Assembly: GCA_022478985.1 (NCBI GenBank)
Contig: JAKSZP010008040.1
Location: 99,791 to 163,790 of the forward strand
Length of the DNA: 64,000 nucleotides
Origin: Massospora cicadina
Taxonomy: Eukaryota > Entomophthoromycota > Entomophthoromycetes > Entomophthorales > Entomophthoraceae
Direction: 5' to 3'
The notes beneath the pieces were generated by a model, which worked only from the letters and a program-made list of their open reading frames with translations, was not told the origin of the DNA and searched no databases. The first letter of the stretch is position 1. Each line of letters starts with the position of its first letter. Of the stretch, positions 45,143-56,550 are shown piece by piece. A program made the translations under genes and the position numbers.

Positions 45143-45983
45143 TGTTAGGAGAGTGTCTATAACTCTCCAGTTCCCAGCGAGGCAGTGCTTGGTGCACAAG
45201 ACCAACGCCAGGGAACCAGCTGTTAAAATCAAATTAATTATTGCTCAGCAGAGGGTGCTTGAGCAATAATAATTTAAGCAGAGAAATGTTGGAATTAACC
45301 AGCCAAAAACGTTGCGGTGCACACTGGAAAAAGGGGTAAATGACCCAGGTTGGAGGGTACCTGGGCAGACAAATGGTGCGCGAGGTGAGAGTTGGATTGT
45401 GTTTAGGATGGAAAAGTTAATGAAGTGCAAGACCTCCTTGAAGAGGTTTGCAAACAGGGTTGTTAAAAGCATATAATAAAATGGTATATGGGGTAAAGAT
45501 TTATTTGAGAAGTCGACCAACAAGAAATGTTGGTCAGGGGAAAAAGTATTTAAACTCAGATGGTGAAATTGGGGTTATGCCATAGTGGGCCCAAGCAGCG
45601 ACTCGCCAATAGGGCGATACTTCCATCCAATTTAGTACAATAGACTGAAACCAACTTCACTCGAGTTATTGACTGAAGTTGAATTTGACCTGAGCGCATT
45701 ATCTCATAGTAGGAACGGGTTTTAAACCCTTGTTTCAAAACTAAGCGAACTGAACCATCCGCCTTAATTTGGTAGATAGTTTGTTTTAACGCTTGGGCAG
45801 ACATCAGGGGCTGGGCGTTTGGTGCACCACTGGTCCCAACCTAAGCATATTCTGCCCAGACCCAGCGTTAGTCCAGGGTGTTCTTCAGGTCAGGAAGGGC
45901 CTGCAACCTCACCTTATGGGCCTCCAGACGCCCAGCCTTGTCTTTGGGGTTAACCCCCACTATTATGTCATGTTCACATGACA
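45143..45983. repeat. Solo LTR inserted in the A3 aORF
   Basis: 841 bp, TGTTAGGAGAG to GTTCACATGACA, flanked by perfect GATAG duplications (45,138-45,142 and 45,984-45,988). A2 has the empty site near 18,140 (GTCGACTATCATATAA). No internal domains, so read as a solo LTR of a family not otherwise present here. An 83-codon open frame on its - strand (45,556-45,804) is unassigned. Confidence 0.78.
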
Positions 45984-46528
45984 GATAGTTGACATTATGC
46001 ACTTGACAATCCATTAAGCTCCAATTTTGGAGAAGTTAATCACAAAATTTATGAGATAAGCTCTCCAGAGAAGAATTAAGATTGATATGAGCCAAGAGGT
46101 TATATGAAGAAAAATAACAAGGGTGATCATAAATAAGCATTATTAATTGGGCCACAAAACAAACATCGATGGTAAGAGTCTCCTGTCAAGGATGTGGAGA
46201 AAATCAGAAAAATTGAGGACGCCAGACCAAAAAAACCTGAATATGACAGTGGGTCATATGCCCTGATGGGGGGGAACCGGATCCCAGGATTAAGATATCA
46301 CAAGTAAATCAATCAGCCTGGTATGACAGTTGATCATGGGGACCACGCTCTGATTAGGCGCTAGAAAGGAGGAAGAGGAAGAGAGCTGCATGCCAAAGGT
46401 TGTCCTGAGCAGCATTGAGTATTGGTAATCATACTCTGCTTGAGTAAACGAAGTATTTGACCAAGTGTCTGAAGCGGTGTTCTCCTATCCTGTCCTTTTC
46501 TCGCTGGAAATCTAGGCAAGAGGGGGGA

Positions 46529-47719
46529 TGTTTTAGGATTTTTGCCTATATTCCCAGCTGGCTAAATTACCAGGAATTGCTATAAGATAATTCACTAATG
46601 CGAGGTGAATTGGAAATTGTTTGACCTAATTTTGGGGTAACTATGTTTGGGGGATTTTAGGATATTCGCCTGTCCAGATCCAATGGGGTTCGTTCTGGAC
46701 AAATGCTTAAGATCTTGTTGGGCAGAGTTGCCAATGAAATAAGGGCATCTGATAGTAATTAACTATCAGGTGTACCAATTGGGATTGGTTGGGTTTCATC
46801 ACTGAATGATTGGGAATGTAAGTAGCAAGTTGCAAGGCGAGTGATGCCTCCTGCAACTAGCAAATTAATCAGTTGGTTTGTGACCTGCCTTAATGGGTAA
46901 CAAGTTCCATTACCTAAGAAGATCGCTAGGCAAATATGGTTGGTTCGCTTGGATTGAGAGGAAAACATTAGTAACACGTTTTCTGACTCTTTCCGTTTTA
47001 GGTCTTGAGGATGTCCAACGATGGAATCCTATCCATCTTGGGGAAGACCATCACTACTGAGATGAGGATGGGTGATTCAATGGCAACGGCTGCTGTTACA
47101 TCACAGAGTTGTCAACTGAGGGTTAGGCGCCGATTCCCCCACTATGAATTCCCTAAAATTCGCCAATAAAGATATAGTTTTTATCTGGTATACAGTAGAT
47201 TCATTAGGATATCTTCTATCCAGTATACAGTAGATATGCTGAAATAGTTTTTATTTGGTATATAGTTTTAAGTAGTAAACTTTATCAGCTTTCAAGTATT
47301 CTATTCTTTCTCAGGGATATTATTGCTGTGTACTATAATTGGGATACTCTTTAAGGAAAAGCGTAAGGATCTGAGCAGAGATCCAGAGAAGAAGCAGAAA
47401 CAAATCAGTGATTGCTGCTGACTTTGTGTTGAACTGGAGAAACTGTCAACGGGAATCTAAGAGAAGATTGGGTTGTACAGTACAAGGAAATAAATTCCTA
47501 TTTTGAGACATCACAAGTATTTTGAGCGGAAATACTGGCCAAGCGTTGGGCCAAAATATAAGAATTTCATTTGACTAAAGATAATAGTCGACATACTATT
47601 ACAACCAATTATATCATCAACTATATAAAGCGGACAAATTGCACAAAATTTGAACCTGTGCAAGTAATAGGTTTATAGGGGTTATTGACCAATATTAATC
47701 AAACCCATAAATTTTTACA
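46529..47719 (+). repeat. A3 3' LTR
   Basis: 1,191 bp, TGTTTTAGGATTTTTGCC to AAATTTTTACA. Shares the tandem duplication of the A3 5' LTR (47,188-47,255). B protease resumes directly after it. Confidence 0.93.
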
Positions 47720-48336
47720 GCCACACCGCAGGAACTGACGTTTATATTCGCCTTAGGAGCTTATTCTATGTTGCCTTTATAATTTGGGTGTATGGTCTTG
47801 ACAGAACCCGCAGTATTATTGGACAATGACCACTGTGATTTCTGATTGGGACACAGTTTCTATTAAAGTTTGGGGATAACATCAAATTTACCACTAGCAT
47901 TGTTAACATATTTAGCGATCAACTCCCCCTGGTGTTCAAGAGCGAGACATTAAACCACTAAAACAACACATGTGCTTTATTGAACTGGACCAATTGATTT
48001 ATCCTACTCATTACACCTTGATGGCTCAAGGTTAAAGCAACTACTGACTACTGTGAGCGCATAGGAAGAGCTTCCTCTGAGTGCCAATTAAACCATAGAG
48101 ATTTGAACAGGTGATCAACGCATAATGACCTTGTCATTCAGTATAAATATTCTGCCTTACATTATATTGAAAGTGTACATCAAGTTAGAATATGAGAGCA
48201 AAAATCCGGCGTACTACCAGTATTTTATGATACCACCTACTCTGGAGAGCTAAAGCTTGTTTCGTGGAACATCACTACCCAACCAGTATGAGTTGAGAAG
48301 AGATAAGTTGTAGCACTGGCCTGAATAACCAAGTTG
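47720..48336 (+). pseudogene. B protease second part and linker
   Basis: ATPQELTFIFALGAYSMLPL and AVLLDNDHCDF continue the protease that stops at 37,864; compare AYSSLPLRF and NDHYDMLIGATF in element C. The rest, up to the RT, is a decayed linker without recognisable motifs. Confidence 0.72.
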
Positions 48337-49800
48337 CTAAGATATTGATCCCATACATGCAGTAGGAGGTTTCAAAGAGCTTGGGTTTCGGGATGTGAAC
48401 CCTAAGAAGATAAAAGAATTGGACAATCTTTTGGACAAATTAATGACATCTTCAGTACCAGCCCCAACAACTATGGCTTTTAAAGGGAGGTCCATAAGAT
48501 GGAAACCAGTTCCGCTATCCCCTTCAAGTCCAAACCTTACCACTGTTCAAAGACAGAAGATGCAGTCATTGCCCAAGAGCTCAACCAGTTAGCTGAAGCC
48601 AGGATAATTCAACCGCTAAAGAGCCCATGGGCATCTCCTTTGTTGCTGGTGCACAAAAAGGATGGGATTCATAGGGTAGTCATGGACTACCATCCCTAAA
48701 TGAGATAACCAAGAAGGACTCATACCTGCTGTCATGCATTGATGATTCTTTAAAATGCCTGGTGGCTCAAAATACTTTTTGACAATGGACCTAAACAGCG
48801 GATACTAGCAAATGGAGCTCTCTCCATAGAACCAGAGAAATACGCCTTAATCAGCAGCCAATGGTTGTTTGAACCCACGAGGATTTTGCAGGTATGTAAT
48901 GACCCTGCAACCTTCCAAAAGCGAAGGATTGCATCTTTGATGATCTTAAGTTATTGAGTGTGTTGATATACCTCAATGACATCAATGTGTTCAGTTTGAC
49001 GTTCCATGAGCACTTGCAGCACCTACAAGGGGTCTTCACGCAGCTGCGTGCATTTAACCTGAAACTTAATAGAAGCAAGTGTACTTTCCTGAAGAGACAG
49101 ATGGAGTTTTTGGGGAATGAGATTATCCCATCTGGAATTAAACCTCACAAATTGGAAGTGAACGAATTTGTGGGAATGGAGCCACCAAAGAGTATGAGGG
49201 ACGTTCAAGAGTTCCTTTGAATGGTGGAGTACTACAGCCAGTTCATCCTCCATTTGCAGACTTTGCGGCGCCCTTACCTACCTCCTGACCAAAGAAACGA
49301 AGTTTGAGTGGAGTCTTGAGAAAGAACAGTCATTCATAGAGATTAAGGCATGATTGGTAGAAGCACAAATATTGGCCTTTCCAGACTTCAATAAGACCTT
49401 CTACCTGTACACTGATGCCAGTGATGTGGGACTTGGCGCAAACTTAGCAATTCTTGGATGAAGATGGGGTGGATAATTGAATCAAGTATTACTCCAAAGT
49501 AATCAGTAAAGCTGAAAAGAATTATAAAGTTACCAATTGCGAGGGCTTATCCATGATAAGAGCAGTCAAACATTTCAGACCTTATCTATATGTGTACATT
49601 TCAAAGTAGTCATGGATCATGCATCGCTCCATTAGTTAATAAACATTAAGTATTCTGATGGACGCCTTGTCCGTTGGGTTGTCTTCCTCTAAGGGTATAA
49701 TTTTGAAATCATACATTGCACAGTAAAAAAACACTTCAGCACAGATGGCTTGTCAAGATTACTAGTATTCCACCTGCAGGCTCCAAAGAATGATCACCTG
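48337..49800 (+). pseudogene. B reverse transcriptase and RNase H
   Basis: RT entry: AVIAQELNQLAEARIIQPLK and SPWASPLLLVHKKDGIHRVV (48,560-48,690). The catalytic box at 48,969-48,980 reads YLND, first Asp changed to Asn, within LIYLNDINVF. Then QLRAFNLKLNRSKCTFLKRQ and MEFLGNEI. RNase H: FYLYTDASDVGLGA near 49,405 with its Asp, VVMDHASLH near 49,610 and STDGLSRL near 49,740. Several stops and frameshifts. Confidence 0.85.
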
Positions 49801-50849
49801 TACGACCTAATTGGACTACCTGAATAGTCCTGGTAGGACGAAAATGAAGAAGTGAAGAGCGTCCTGATCAGATGTTATAAAGACACCTGGCGTGTCAATG
49901 GAAATCTGCAAAAGAAGATCCAAATAAGTGGTGCACATGCATCTGGTCCAGTGATCGCATGGAGATATTGATGGAGGCTCACAAGCCTGTGGGACATATA
50001 TGATTCCAAAAGATGTTGGCATACTCAAGGAGAGGTTTAATGGGAGTGAATGTCCACCAAATCACCCAGCCTTGAAGTTGTGTGTACCTTGTGCCATTCT
50101 TCATCCACTGGAGAAGCAATTTAAGTTTACACCAATTCTCCCCCCACTGCACTGTTCAGCGATATCTCTATTAATGTGGTGGGACCTTTTCCAACTGCAT
50201 CCGGTAGGGCCAAGTTTATCCTAGTAGCAATTGACCGCTTCTCTAAGTGGGTCAAAGCATCCACAGTCTAATGTATACCACGAATTCCCTGCCCATTTCT
50301 TGTAAAGTCATGTGGTCATAAGACACGGATGCCCTCAAATTCTACTGTTGGAAAATGGAAAGAACTTTATCTCGGACATGGTGACAAAATTGATATAGCT
50401 TGTAGGGGCAAAGCAGCAATTCACTACACTCTACAATCTATCCTCCAATGGAAGTGTCAAAAAGTAAATATGTTTATAGGAGGAATTTAAATAAGATAGC
50501 TCTTTTTTTAGTACTAGATGGTCCCAACCCAAGGGGGGGATTCATCGATGTAAGAAGATAGCTCTTAATTGCAAGTTAAAGTGGTATCAGCTGTTGCCAT
50601 CAGCGTTGTTGGCTACCAGTGAAGCGATCATCAAGTAATTGGGATATCCCCTTCAGAGCCCTATATGATCAAGAAGCTGCACTGCCTACCTGCGATGGTT
50701 GAGGTTTATCCTAAACATCACATTGCCCTGATCTTTGATAAGACAGGACAAGATGGTGTGGAAGCTAATGGGGTGAGGGACCATTAATCTTGGCTAGGCC
50801 CCAGGTTGAGACTAAGACTGGGGAAGGATGGCAGTTAGATATTTTGTCA
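49801..50849 (+). pseudogene. B integrase, first part (split by D2)
   Basis: The core begins near ISINVVGPFPTASGRAKFIL with AIDRFSKWVKAST (50,160-50,265), then the second-Asp region LLLENGKNFISDMV, and NCKLKWYQLLPSALLATSEA near 50,570-50,625. A 50-bp insertion at 50,505-50,554 interrupts it. Integrase continues after D2 at 58,000. Confidence 0.78.
50505..50554 (-). mobile_element. 50-bp insertion with target duplication (retroposon tail?)
   Basis: On the - strand it ends in TTGGGTTGGGACCATCTAGT followed by ACTAAAAAA and is flanked by 12-bp AAGATAGCTCTT (50,493-50,504 and 50,555-50,566). The same 20-mer and A-rich end occurs at 39,578. Looks like a strongly 5'-truncated LINE or SINE end. Confidence 0.65.
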
Positions 50850-50854
50850 GTCCT
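50850..50854. repeat. D2 target-site duplication (GTCCT), left
   Basis: GTCCT, repeated at 57,995-57,999. Confidence 0.92.
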
Positions 50855-52008
50855 CGTAAGTCAGGGAAACGTCCCCTGTGTGTCTATTCAGGCCCTCTTC
50901 CTATTTCCAAGTAAAAAGGCTTCGAAGAGGGTGGCTGTACCCCTCATCACCCAGAGTGACCTCGCCCATGTGGTTGACGAGTGCTGGGTAACAGCTCTCC
51001 CTCTTCAGATCCCTCACCCGGTGCCCACATTCACCTCTCCTGAACTTGTACGCCTGATCATGGAAATTTGCACCAAAATCGCCAAAATGAAGTCGATCAG
51101 TCTGAAAATGAGTGGAAATGAGCCTGATGATCAGGATCCACATAGTCAAAAAGGAATGAGGATTGATTCATTGGCTGGAATCACTGATGGTTTTGATTCA
51201 GTCAACACTGCAATCATCAAAATTAACCATCTCCCAAGATCATTGGGGATGATCCCTGACGGTCAGGTAGTTGCATCAGACACCATCAATGATAGTTCAA
51301 AGCTCTCACCCCAGCAAATTGGGCATTGCAGCTGATGCAATGCTTTTGACTAAACAAATGGCCCAGCGACCGGGCATGGGCAAGTTGGGCATCCCAAACT
51401 CATTCCCAACCAGTTGGGACCGCCCCTACGTGGGGTGGCCTTGGGGGATTCCCATTGCTCATCAGGCCAGACGCCATCACGCCAACCACCAAAAATGCAG
51501 TAGAGCCTCAGTTCAAGCATTTGAGGTCAAACTGAAAGTGACTCAGCCTGATGAATCCTTTGATGTCAGTTCCCAGTGAGCTTATCAGTCCTCATTCCTG
51601 AATAATTCGCCAGTTAGGTCAAACTTGAGGGACCCAATCCTGGCTAGTTTCCCCATCAATCAACCACTATTTAATCAGTTACATCGCACTGAGAAAATTG
51701 TTGGTAGATTTTCTTCCTTACAATTCCATTAAAAAACCTCTTATCAAATTTAGTTTTTTATGTTGAAAAATAAACCGCCCTATCTGCCAACACTTACACA
51801 CCCTCAAGGTTAAAGGCCATATTCATCTGTTATTTTATTATGTGCCTGTACAAGATTCTGGATCACTGGCAGTTATTGGCAAAACTCCTTTCCAGTTTCA
51901 TATCCGTCATACCAGCAGCAGTGCCTTTGGCATTCTGTTTTGCCGTTTGGGTGCTCCAGCACCTAGTCTGGCAGGCCGGTCTAATTATTACTTGCTGTTT
52001 GCCTGACA
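50855..52008 (+). repeat. D2 5' LTR
   Basis: 1,154 bp, CGTAAGTCAGGG (TGTAAGTC in the partner) to GCCTGACA. Open for 481 bases from its start (frame to 51,335), encoding LITQSDLAHVVDECWVTALP and a Ser/Asp/Asn-rich tail; D1 LTRs encode a related LAHV(I/V)D..WVT segment. Confidence 0.92.
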
Positions 52009-52795
52009 TAATCGACCAACCATTATCCTTAACCATTTACGCCTTTCTTGTAGATATTGGCGCAGCAATGGCCCCTCCTTTTCAACTGAACCAGGTTGTG
52101 AAGAAGATTTTCCCCGTCCATGGTATCCCAGTTCCACTAAAAACCTCAAACCCACACCCCATAGTTTCCGCGGCTATCTTGCCCATGTCAGTAGGATCTG
52201 ACATTCTGACTTGCAGAGACCTTACCCCCCTATAAACCTAGCGGTTTCCCCTGACCCCACTACCATCTCTTTGGTATCACTGGATTCATCCACAATTACC
52301 AATAAAGAGAACTTCGCTTACTTTTTTACCCATAATGATTAGTGCTGGGTTCCATCACGTCTCCTTTGAGGCCCTGGTGGATACCAGAGCTGCGGGCAAT
52401 TTTATGAGTATTGAACTGGCCCAACAATTGGAACTTGATCTGGATGCAGGTCCTTCAGTGATGGTTGCGTCGTCAGCCTCCCAAACCTCATACCTGGTTC
52501 GCCGACCAGTCACATTTTCAATACAATAGTTCAGATTCTGCAATCAATTTTCCGCTATGCCAAACTTGGTATTTTGGTGATCTTAGGAGTGGGATGGTGG
52601 CGCCGGCAACATGTCAAGATCCACCTGGAGTCTAACATGCTGTCGTTCATTAATGATCAACTGGAGGGTAAATTTCCCCTGATTGACACTCAAAAGAAAA
52701 CTCAAGGTCATAGTTCTATCACTTCCCTCGTCTCTCCTGTGGGCATACCATCCGATTTTAGAAAGTTTAATGTGCTATCAAAGCATTTTTGATTC
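52009..52795 (+). pseudogene. D2 protease region, apparently two protease-like segments
   Basis: 52,335-52,529 encodes HHVSFEALVDTRAAGNFMSI, a Ty3-type protease with DTGA changed to DTRA, then GVGWWRRQHVKIH near 52,590. Before it, 52,018-52,235 encodes AFLVDIGAAMAPPFQLNQVV and VPLKTSNPHPIVSAAILPMS, which also resembles the protease active-site region (DIGA). Whether this is a duplicated protease or a degenerate gag-protease junction is open. Confidence 0.6.
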
Positions 52796-53600
52796 TGAAG
52801 AGGCGGATTATCTGCCTCCTCACACTAGATTCAACTGTGGATTTCATACAACGGTGGAGTTGGTGAATATCAACTGCCTGTTGTATCCCCACACAGAAGA
52901 GGAGGAGGCTGCGCTCAACACTTGGTTGGAAGATATGTTGAAAAAAGGGTGGTTGTTTAAGGAGACATCACCAGTCGCGTCTCCCATCATCTTCACCAAA
53001 AAAGCCAATAGTTCTCTCTCTCCCTGCGTGGATTATAGACACTTAAACAAAACTACAGTTTCTGATCCCTACCCCCTGCCTTTAGAGCAGATGATAAGCC
53101 AAGCAATCTCCAAATCTCGGGTGTTCTCCAAGCTGGATCCCATCAATGATTTTAATAAGATTTGGGTAATGAAAGGGAAGGATGGTTAACAGCGATCTGG
53201 ACAAAGTGAGGCATTTTCCAATTCCGCATAATGCCTTTTGGGCTGAAGAGTGCTCTCGCTATGTTTCAATGTATGATTGAAAATATACTGGGTGACCTCC
53301 AGTTTACTTGCACAGTCGCATATATTGACAACGTTCTGGTCCACTCCTCAACTCCCAAACAACATTCTATTGACTTGGAAGCAGTCGTGGCCACCTTGCA
53401 TAAGGCAGGCTAGTTTGTTAGGCCTTCCAAATGTGAGTTCTATAAGGAGGAAGTTACCTTTCTTGGGAACCTTGTCCTTAAAGATGGCTACGCAATTCCT
53501 CCCAATAAGTTGGACGCTATCCGAGAATGGCCAGCCCTGAAAACCCAGAAACAATTATGGAGTTTCTTGGGAACCATCATTTTCTTAAAAAAAATTTCCC
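52796..53600 (+). pseudogene. D2 reverse transcriptase
   Basis: Conserved blocks in order: HTEEEEAALNTWLEDMLKKG, SPVASPIIFTKKANSSLSPC, VDYRHLNKTTVSDPYPLPL, FSKLDPINDFNKI, MPFGLKSALAMFQCMIENIL and CTVAYIDNVLVHSS. The catalytic box at 53,321-53,332 reads YIDN, as in D1. Stop at 53,187 and a frame change after it; another stop near 53,411. Confidence 0.9.
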
Positions 53601-54230
53601 CGGCACTTACTCAGCTTGCTGCCCCGCTCCACCCCTTACAGGAAAGAATGTACCATTTCGCTGGACGGCCAAATGCCAACAGGCGTTTGAATCAATTAAA
53701 GAGGTGTTTTTATCCTCTCCTAAATTGAAACATGTGGATCCTGCTAAGCCATATATTGTTGCGTGCAATGCCTCCTCTGTAGCAGTGATGACAGTGTTGC
53801 TCCAAGAGCATGCTGGACTGGAACATCCAGTTGCCTATTTAACCCAAAAGTTTACCTCTATGAAGCAAACTTGGGCCATCTATGACGAGGAGTTGGCAGC
53901 CGTAGCATGGGCATTAACTCATTGGAGGTACCTGTTACAGGGTTCTCAACATGTGTTAATGGTCTTCACGGATCACCAGGCTCTCTTATATTTTCATAAG
54001 CCCCAAAAATTGGCACATCAGCAAGCACAAACCTATCAGGACTTGTGCAGTTTCAATTTCAAATATGAATTCGTAAAAGGTGCACTTAATGTACTTCCCT
54101 ATTTCCTCAGCCAAACCCCGTCCACTGTCCCACGGATTCAGAGGAAGTGGATCTCATTACCATTATCACCGCTGCCAAATTTTGTCAATTGTTCCCCCCA
54201 TTGTCTCTTCTACCACCCTTGCCCCTGACG
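53601..54230 (+). pseudogene. D2 RNase H
   Basis: AKPYIVACNASSVAVMTVLL places Asn at the first catalytic Asp, as in D1. The Glu (DEELAAVAWALTHWRYLLQG) and next Asp (VFTDHQALLYF) are kept. The last Asp in NVLPDxLS is Tyr (NVLPYFLS). One continuous frame from 53,527 to 54,228. Confidence 0.9.
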
Positions 54231-56550
54231 CCCCGCTTGTTGCTCAGGTCTTAGCTGGTCAAATGACCTGCCCTGAAGGGGTGGAGTTATTTGAGAGAAA
54301 GACCCTTCAAAATCATAAATACTCTCTGTACTCCTTGGTGAGGGACTCATCTATTTTAGGTCGCGAATCTGGGTTCCCTCTCTTTTTAAGCTGAGGTAAT
54401 TCGCGCGCATCATGACCCTCCCACAATTGGACATCTGGGCAACAAAAAATGCATCGATTTGATAAAGTGAACTTATAACTGGGCAGGCCTAACTAAGGAA
54501 GTTCTGGGTTGGATCACCAATTGCATCACCTGTTGTCAGATTCTGGTGGTTGACTTGAAAATAAACCTTTGACAACTGTCATATTGGGCCAATTAATCTT
54601 TCAACGCTTGAGCTAACGCCTATTGCTATCATACAATTTGGGCCAATTATCTCAACAACAAATTGATCAAGTATTTTATCAGGTGCTCAGCCTAAATATG
54701 CTCGCATATTATGGCTGATTCTGGTGCATCAAATCTCAGCAATTAGTCCTGATTATCAAAACACAATCAATTCAATTGTATACAAATTAATTTGGGGACG
54801 ACCTGAAGTTAATGTCTGAATATCCCGTGGACTTCAGATGAACAAAAAACGTAATCAATTTCCCATCTGAGGGCAAAATTTGTATGTTGATATGTATAAT
54901 TATCACGATAGCACTTGCGTGGACTGCCCAAAAGGGGCTACTTTAGTGCTATTGAGGAAGAGGCCTGCTGTCGTCCCAATTAAGGGTGCGTCATTTTCTT
55001 CAATTGAGGCCAAAAGTTCACAGAAGGTGTATATCATCAGCAGTATGACTAAACTGAAATTCAGAAGATCTTAGGACAACTTTGCATGCTTTTATCACAA
55101 TTTTTGTACCTGAAATCCTCCTGATTTTGAGGGTATTTTGTCACCAATGAACCTAAGAAAAGGTTTCAGTCATAGGCCAAACTGAGTGGCAAAATAGCCG
55201 TTGAAATTGTGTGCTGTAATGTGGCCAGGAAATGCCCTAGAGGTATAAATACTGGCGCCTGGCCTAATGAAAATCATCTAGTAAATAGCTTACAATAAAA
55301 GTCTTATTTATTTTATCCTTTTCCTGGTTTTTTATCCGAATCCTGACCTTGGAGAAGTGTTGACAAACTGGAAGGACCTAATTCTCAGTTTGTATTTATT
55401 CCTGCCTCAGAAGAAGTTCCCAATTATGAAGGAAAAATTATGCTCAAAATTGGCCAGAAGAGTTGAGGCAAGTTTAATAGGCCTAGTGAGTTAATAGATG
55501 GTCTGAATCCCGTAAACTACAAGCACTATCTAGTATCAGCCATCGCAACTTAAGCCCAAATAGATGTGCAGGATAATAATTTTCAAGTGAGCAATCCTTG
55601 GATTCTATCACCTGTGCTCGGGCAAGTTGGACCGCTCAGGAAAAAGGAACTCCTGCATCCATTACAACAGGCGGAGGGTCCATGAACATTAGTGTCTGTG
55701 GACTTTATTGTTGAACTCCCCTGTTCCAATGGGTTTACAGCAGTGATGGTGGTGGTTGATCGCTTCACCAAATTTTCCCTTTTTATTCCCTATACTTCTG
55801 CGATCATGTCTGAAGAGACCACCCAGCTCTTTGTACGCCATGTGTTCTTAATGTTTGGTCTCCCACAGGAAATCATTAGTGACTCTGGACCCCAATTTAG
55901 GGTGCAATTTTGGAATGAGCTTTTATCTATCCTAAAAATCACCCCTGTCATTCCACCGCTTACCACCCTAGTCTGGCGGACAAACTGAGCGGGTTAACCA
56001 AATTTTGGAACAGTATTTGCGCTGTTATGCTTTGGCTGCCCAGGATACTTGGGCCAATGACCTCCCTCTCACCCAATTTGCTTATAACAACGGCACTCAT
56101 GCCTCAACGGGGTTTTCTCCCTATGAAGAAACATTAGGTTATAACCCCTCTTTTTCAGTTGGTTCTTGTATATGCCCAGAGGTTCCTGCAAATGAAGATC
56201 ACGTTGAGCATATCCAGTCGACACAGTACTTTAATTTGGGAGCACCTCACAAAAGCTATCAATGATTATAAACGGTTTATGGATCACAATTGGCATCCCA
56301 GTCACGATATCATGGTGGGTTCTCACGTCATGTTGGATAAACGCCACCTGCAGATGCTGGTACCTTCCCGCAAGTTTGCAAGCAAACGTTCAGGTCCCCA
56401 CCTGGTGGAGGAAGACTTGGGCAATGGTGCTTTTTGGTTGAAACTGCCAGCTCATTGGAAACAGCATCCCATCTTCCATGTGTCCCTGTTGTCCCCAATC
56501 AAGGGGATCATCCCCACTGAACCCAAACCTATTGTGATAGAGGATGTGGA
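54231..56550 (+). pseudogene. D2 integrase, interrupted
   Basis: AEVIRAHHDPPTIGHLGNKK near 54,390 and TNCITC near 54,515 form the HHCC zinc module. The frame is broken by the 54,534-55,606 insertion. The core (55,692-56,000) reads SVDFIVELPCSNGFTAVMVV, then ISDSGPQFRVQFWNEL, and, after a frame change, QTERVNQILEQYLRC, so all three catalytic residues (D, D, E) are present. The C-terminal part reads DIMVGSHVMLDKRHLQM, SGPHLVEEDLGNGAFWLKLP and HPIFHVSLLSP, a GPF/Y-like module. Confidence 0.88.
54534..55606. mobile_element. 1.07-kb insertion in D2 integrase
   Basis: Flanked by ATCACCTGT (54,525-54,533 and 55,607-55,615). D1 at about 60,450 shows the continuous sequence (SCIMCA against CITC|ARA). 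The ends share ACTTGAAAAT in inverted orientation (near 54,553 and 55,585). Inside are TATAAATA at about 55,235 and AATAAA at about 55,295, as in an LTR or a short gene. An open frame near 55,400-55,520 reads FVFIPASEEVPNYEGKIMLK. Class undecided. Confidence 0.55.

Larger units (their letters stand above)
42744..46528 (-). pseudogene. A3 antisense ORF (aORF), twice interrupted
   Basis: Occupies pol-to-3'-LTR on the - strand; about 1.7 kb remains after subtracting the two insertions and their duplications, equal to A1 and A2. Preserved blocks: FQREKDRIGEHRFRHLVKYF near the start, QNLFYGPSRTHMPSLAPVAS and MDAPEIMPFTLNRSF (45,010-44,740), NYKPAVLATKLTISNSIHFK and ALNPSNLENIL (43,490-43,350), LAHMSSVLDKA near 43,100 and a basic C-terminus (KRRPRRNNPHNK). 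The A2 copy aligns in each block. Function unknown. Confidence 0.6.
37865..47719 (+). mobile_element. Family A Ty3/Gypsy element A3, both LTRs, RT deleted
   Basis: 9,855 bp with LTRs at 37,865-39,045 and 46,529-47,719, PBS, gag-like region, array, RNase H, integrase, second array and antisense ORF. It splits the B protease. Flanks ACCAC (37,860-37,864) and GCCAC (47,720-47,724) fit a 5-bp duplication with one change. It carries a solo LTR (45,143-45,983) and a 1.19-kb element (43,494-44,684). The RT core is missing as in A2. Confidence 0.92.
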
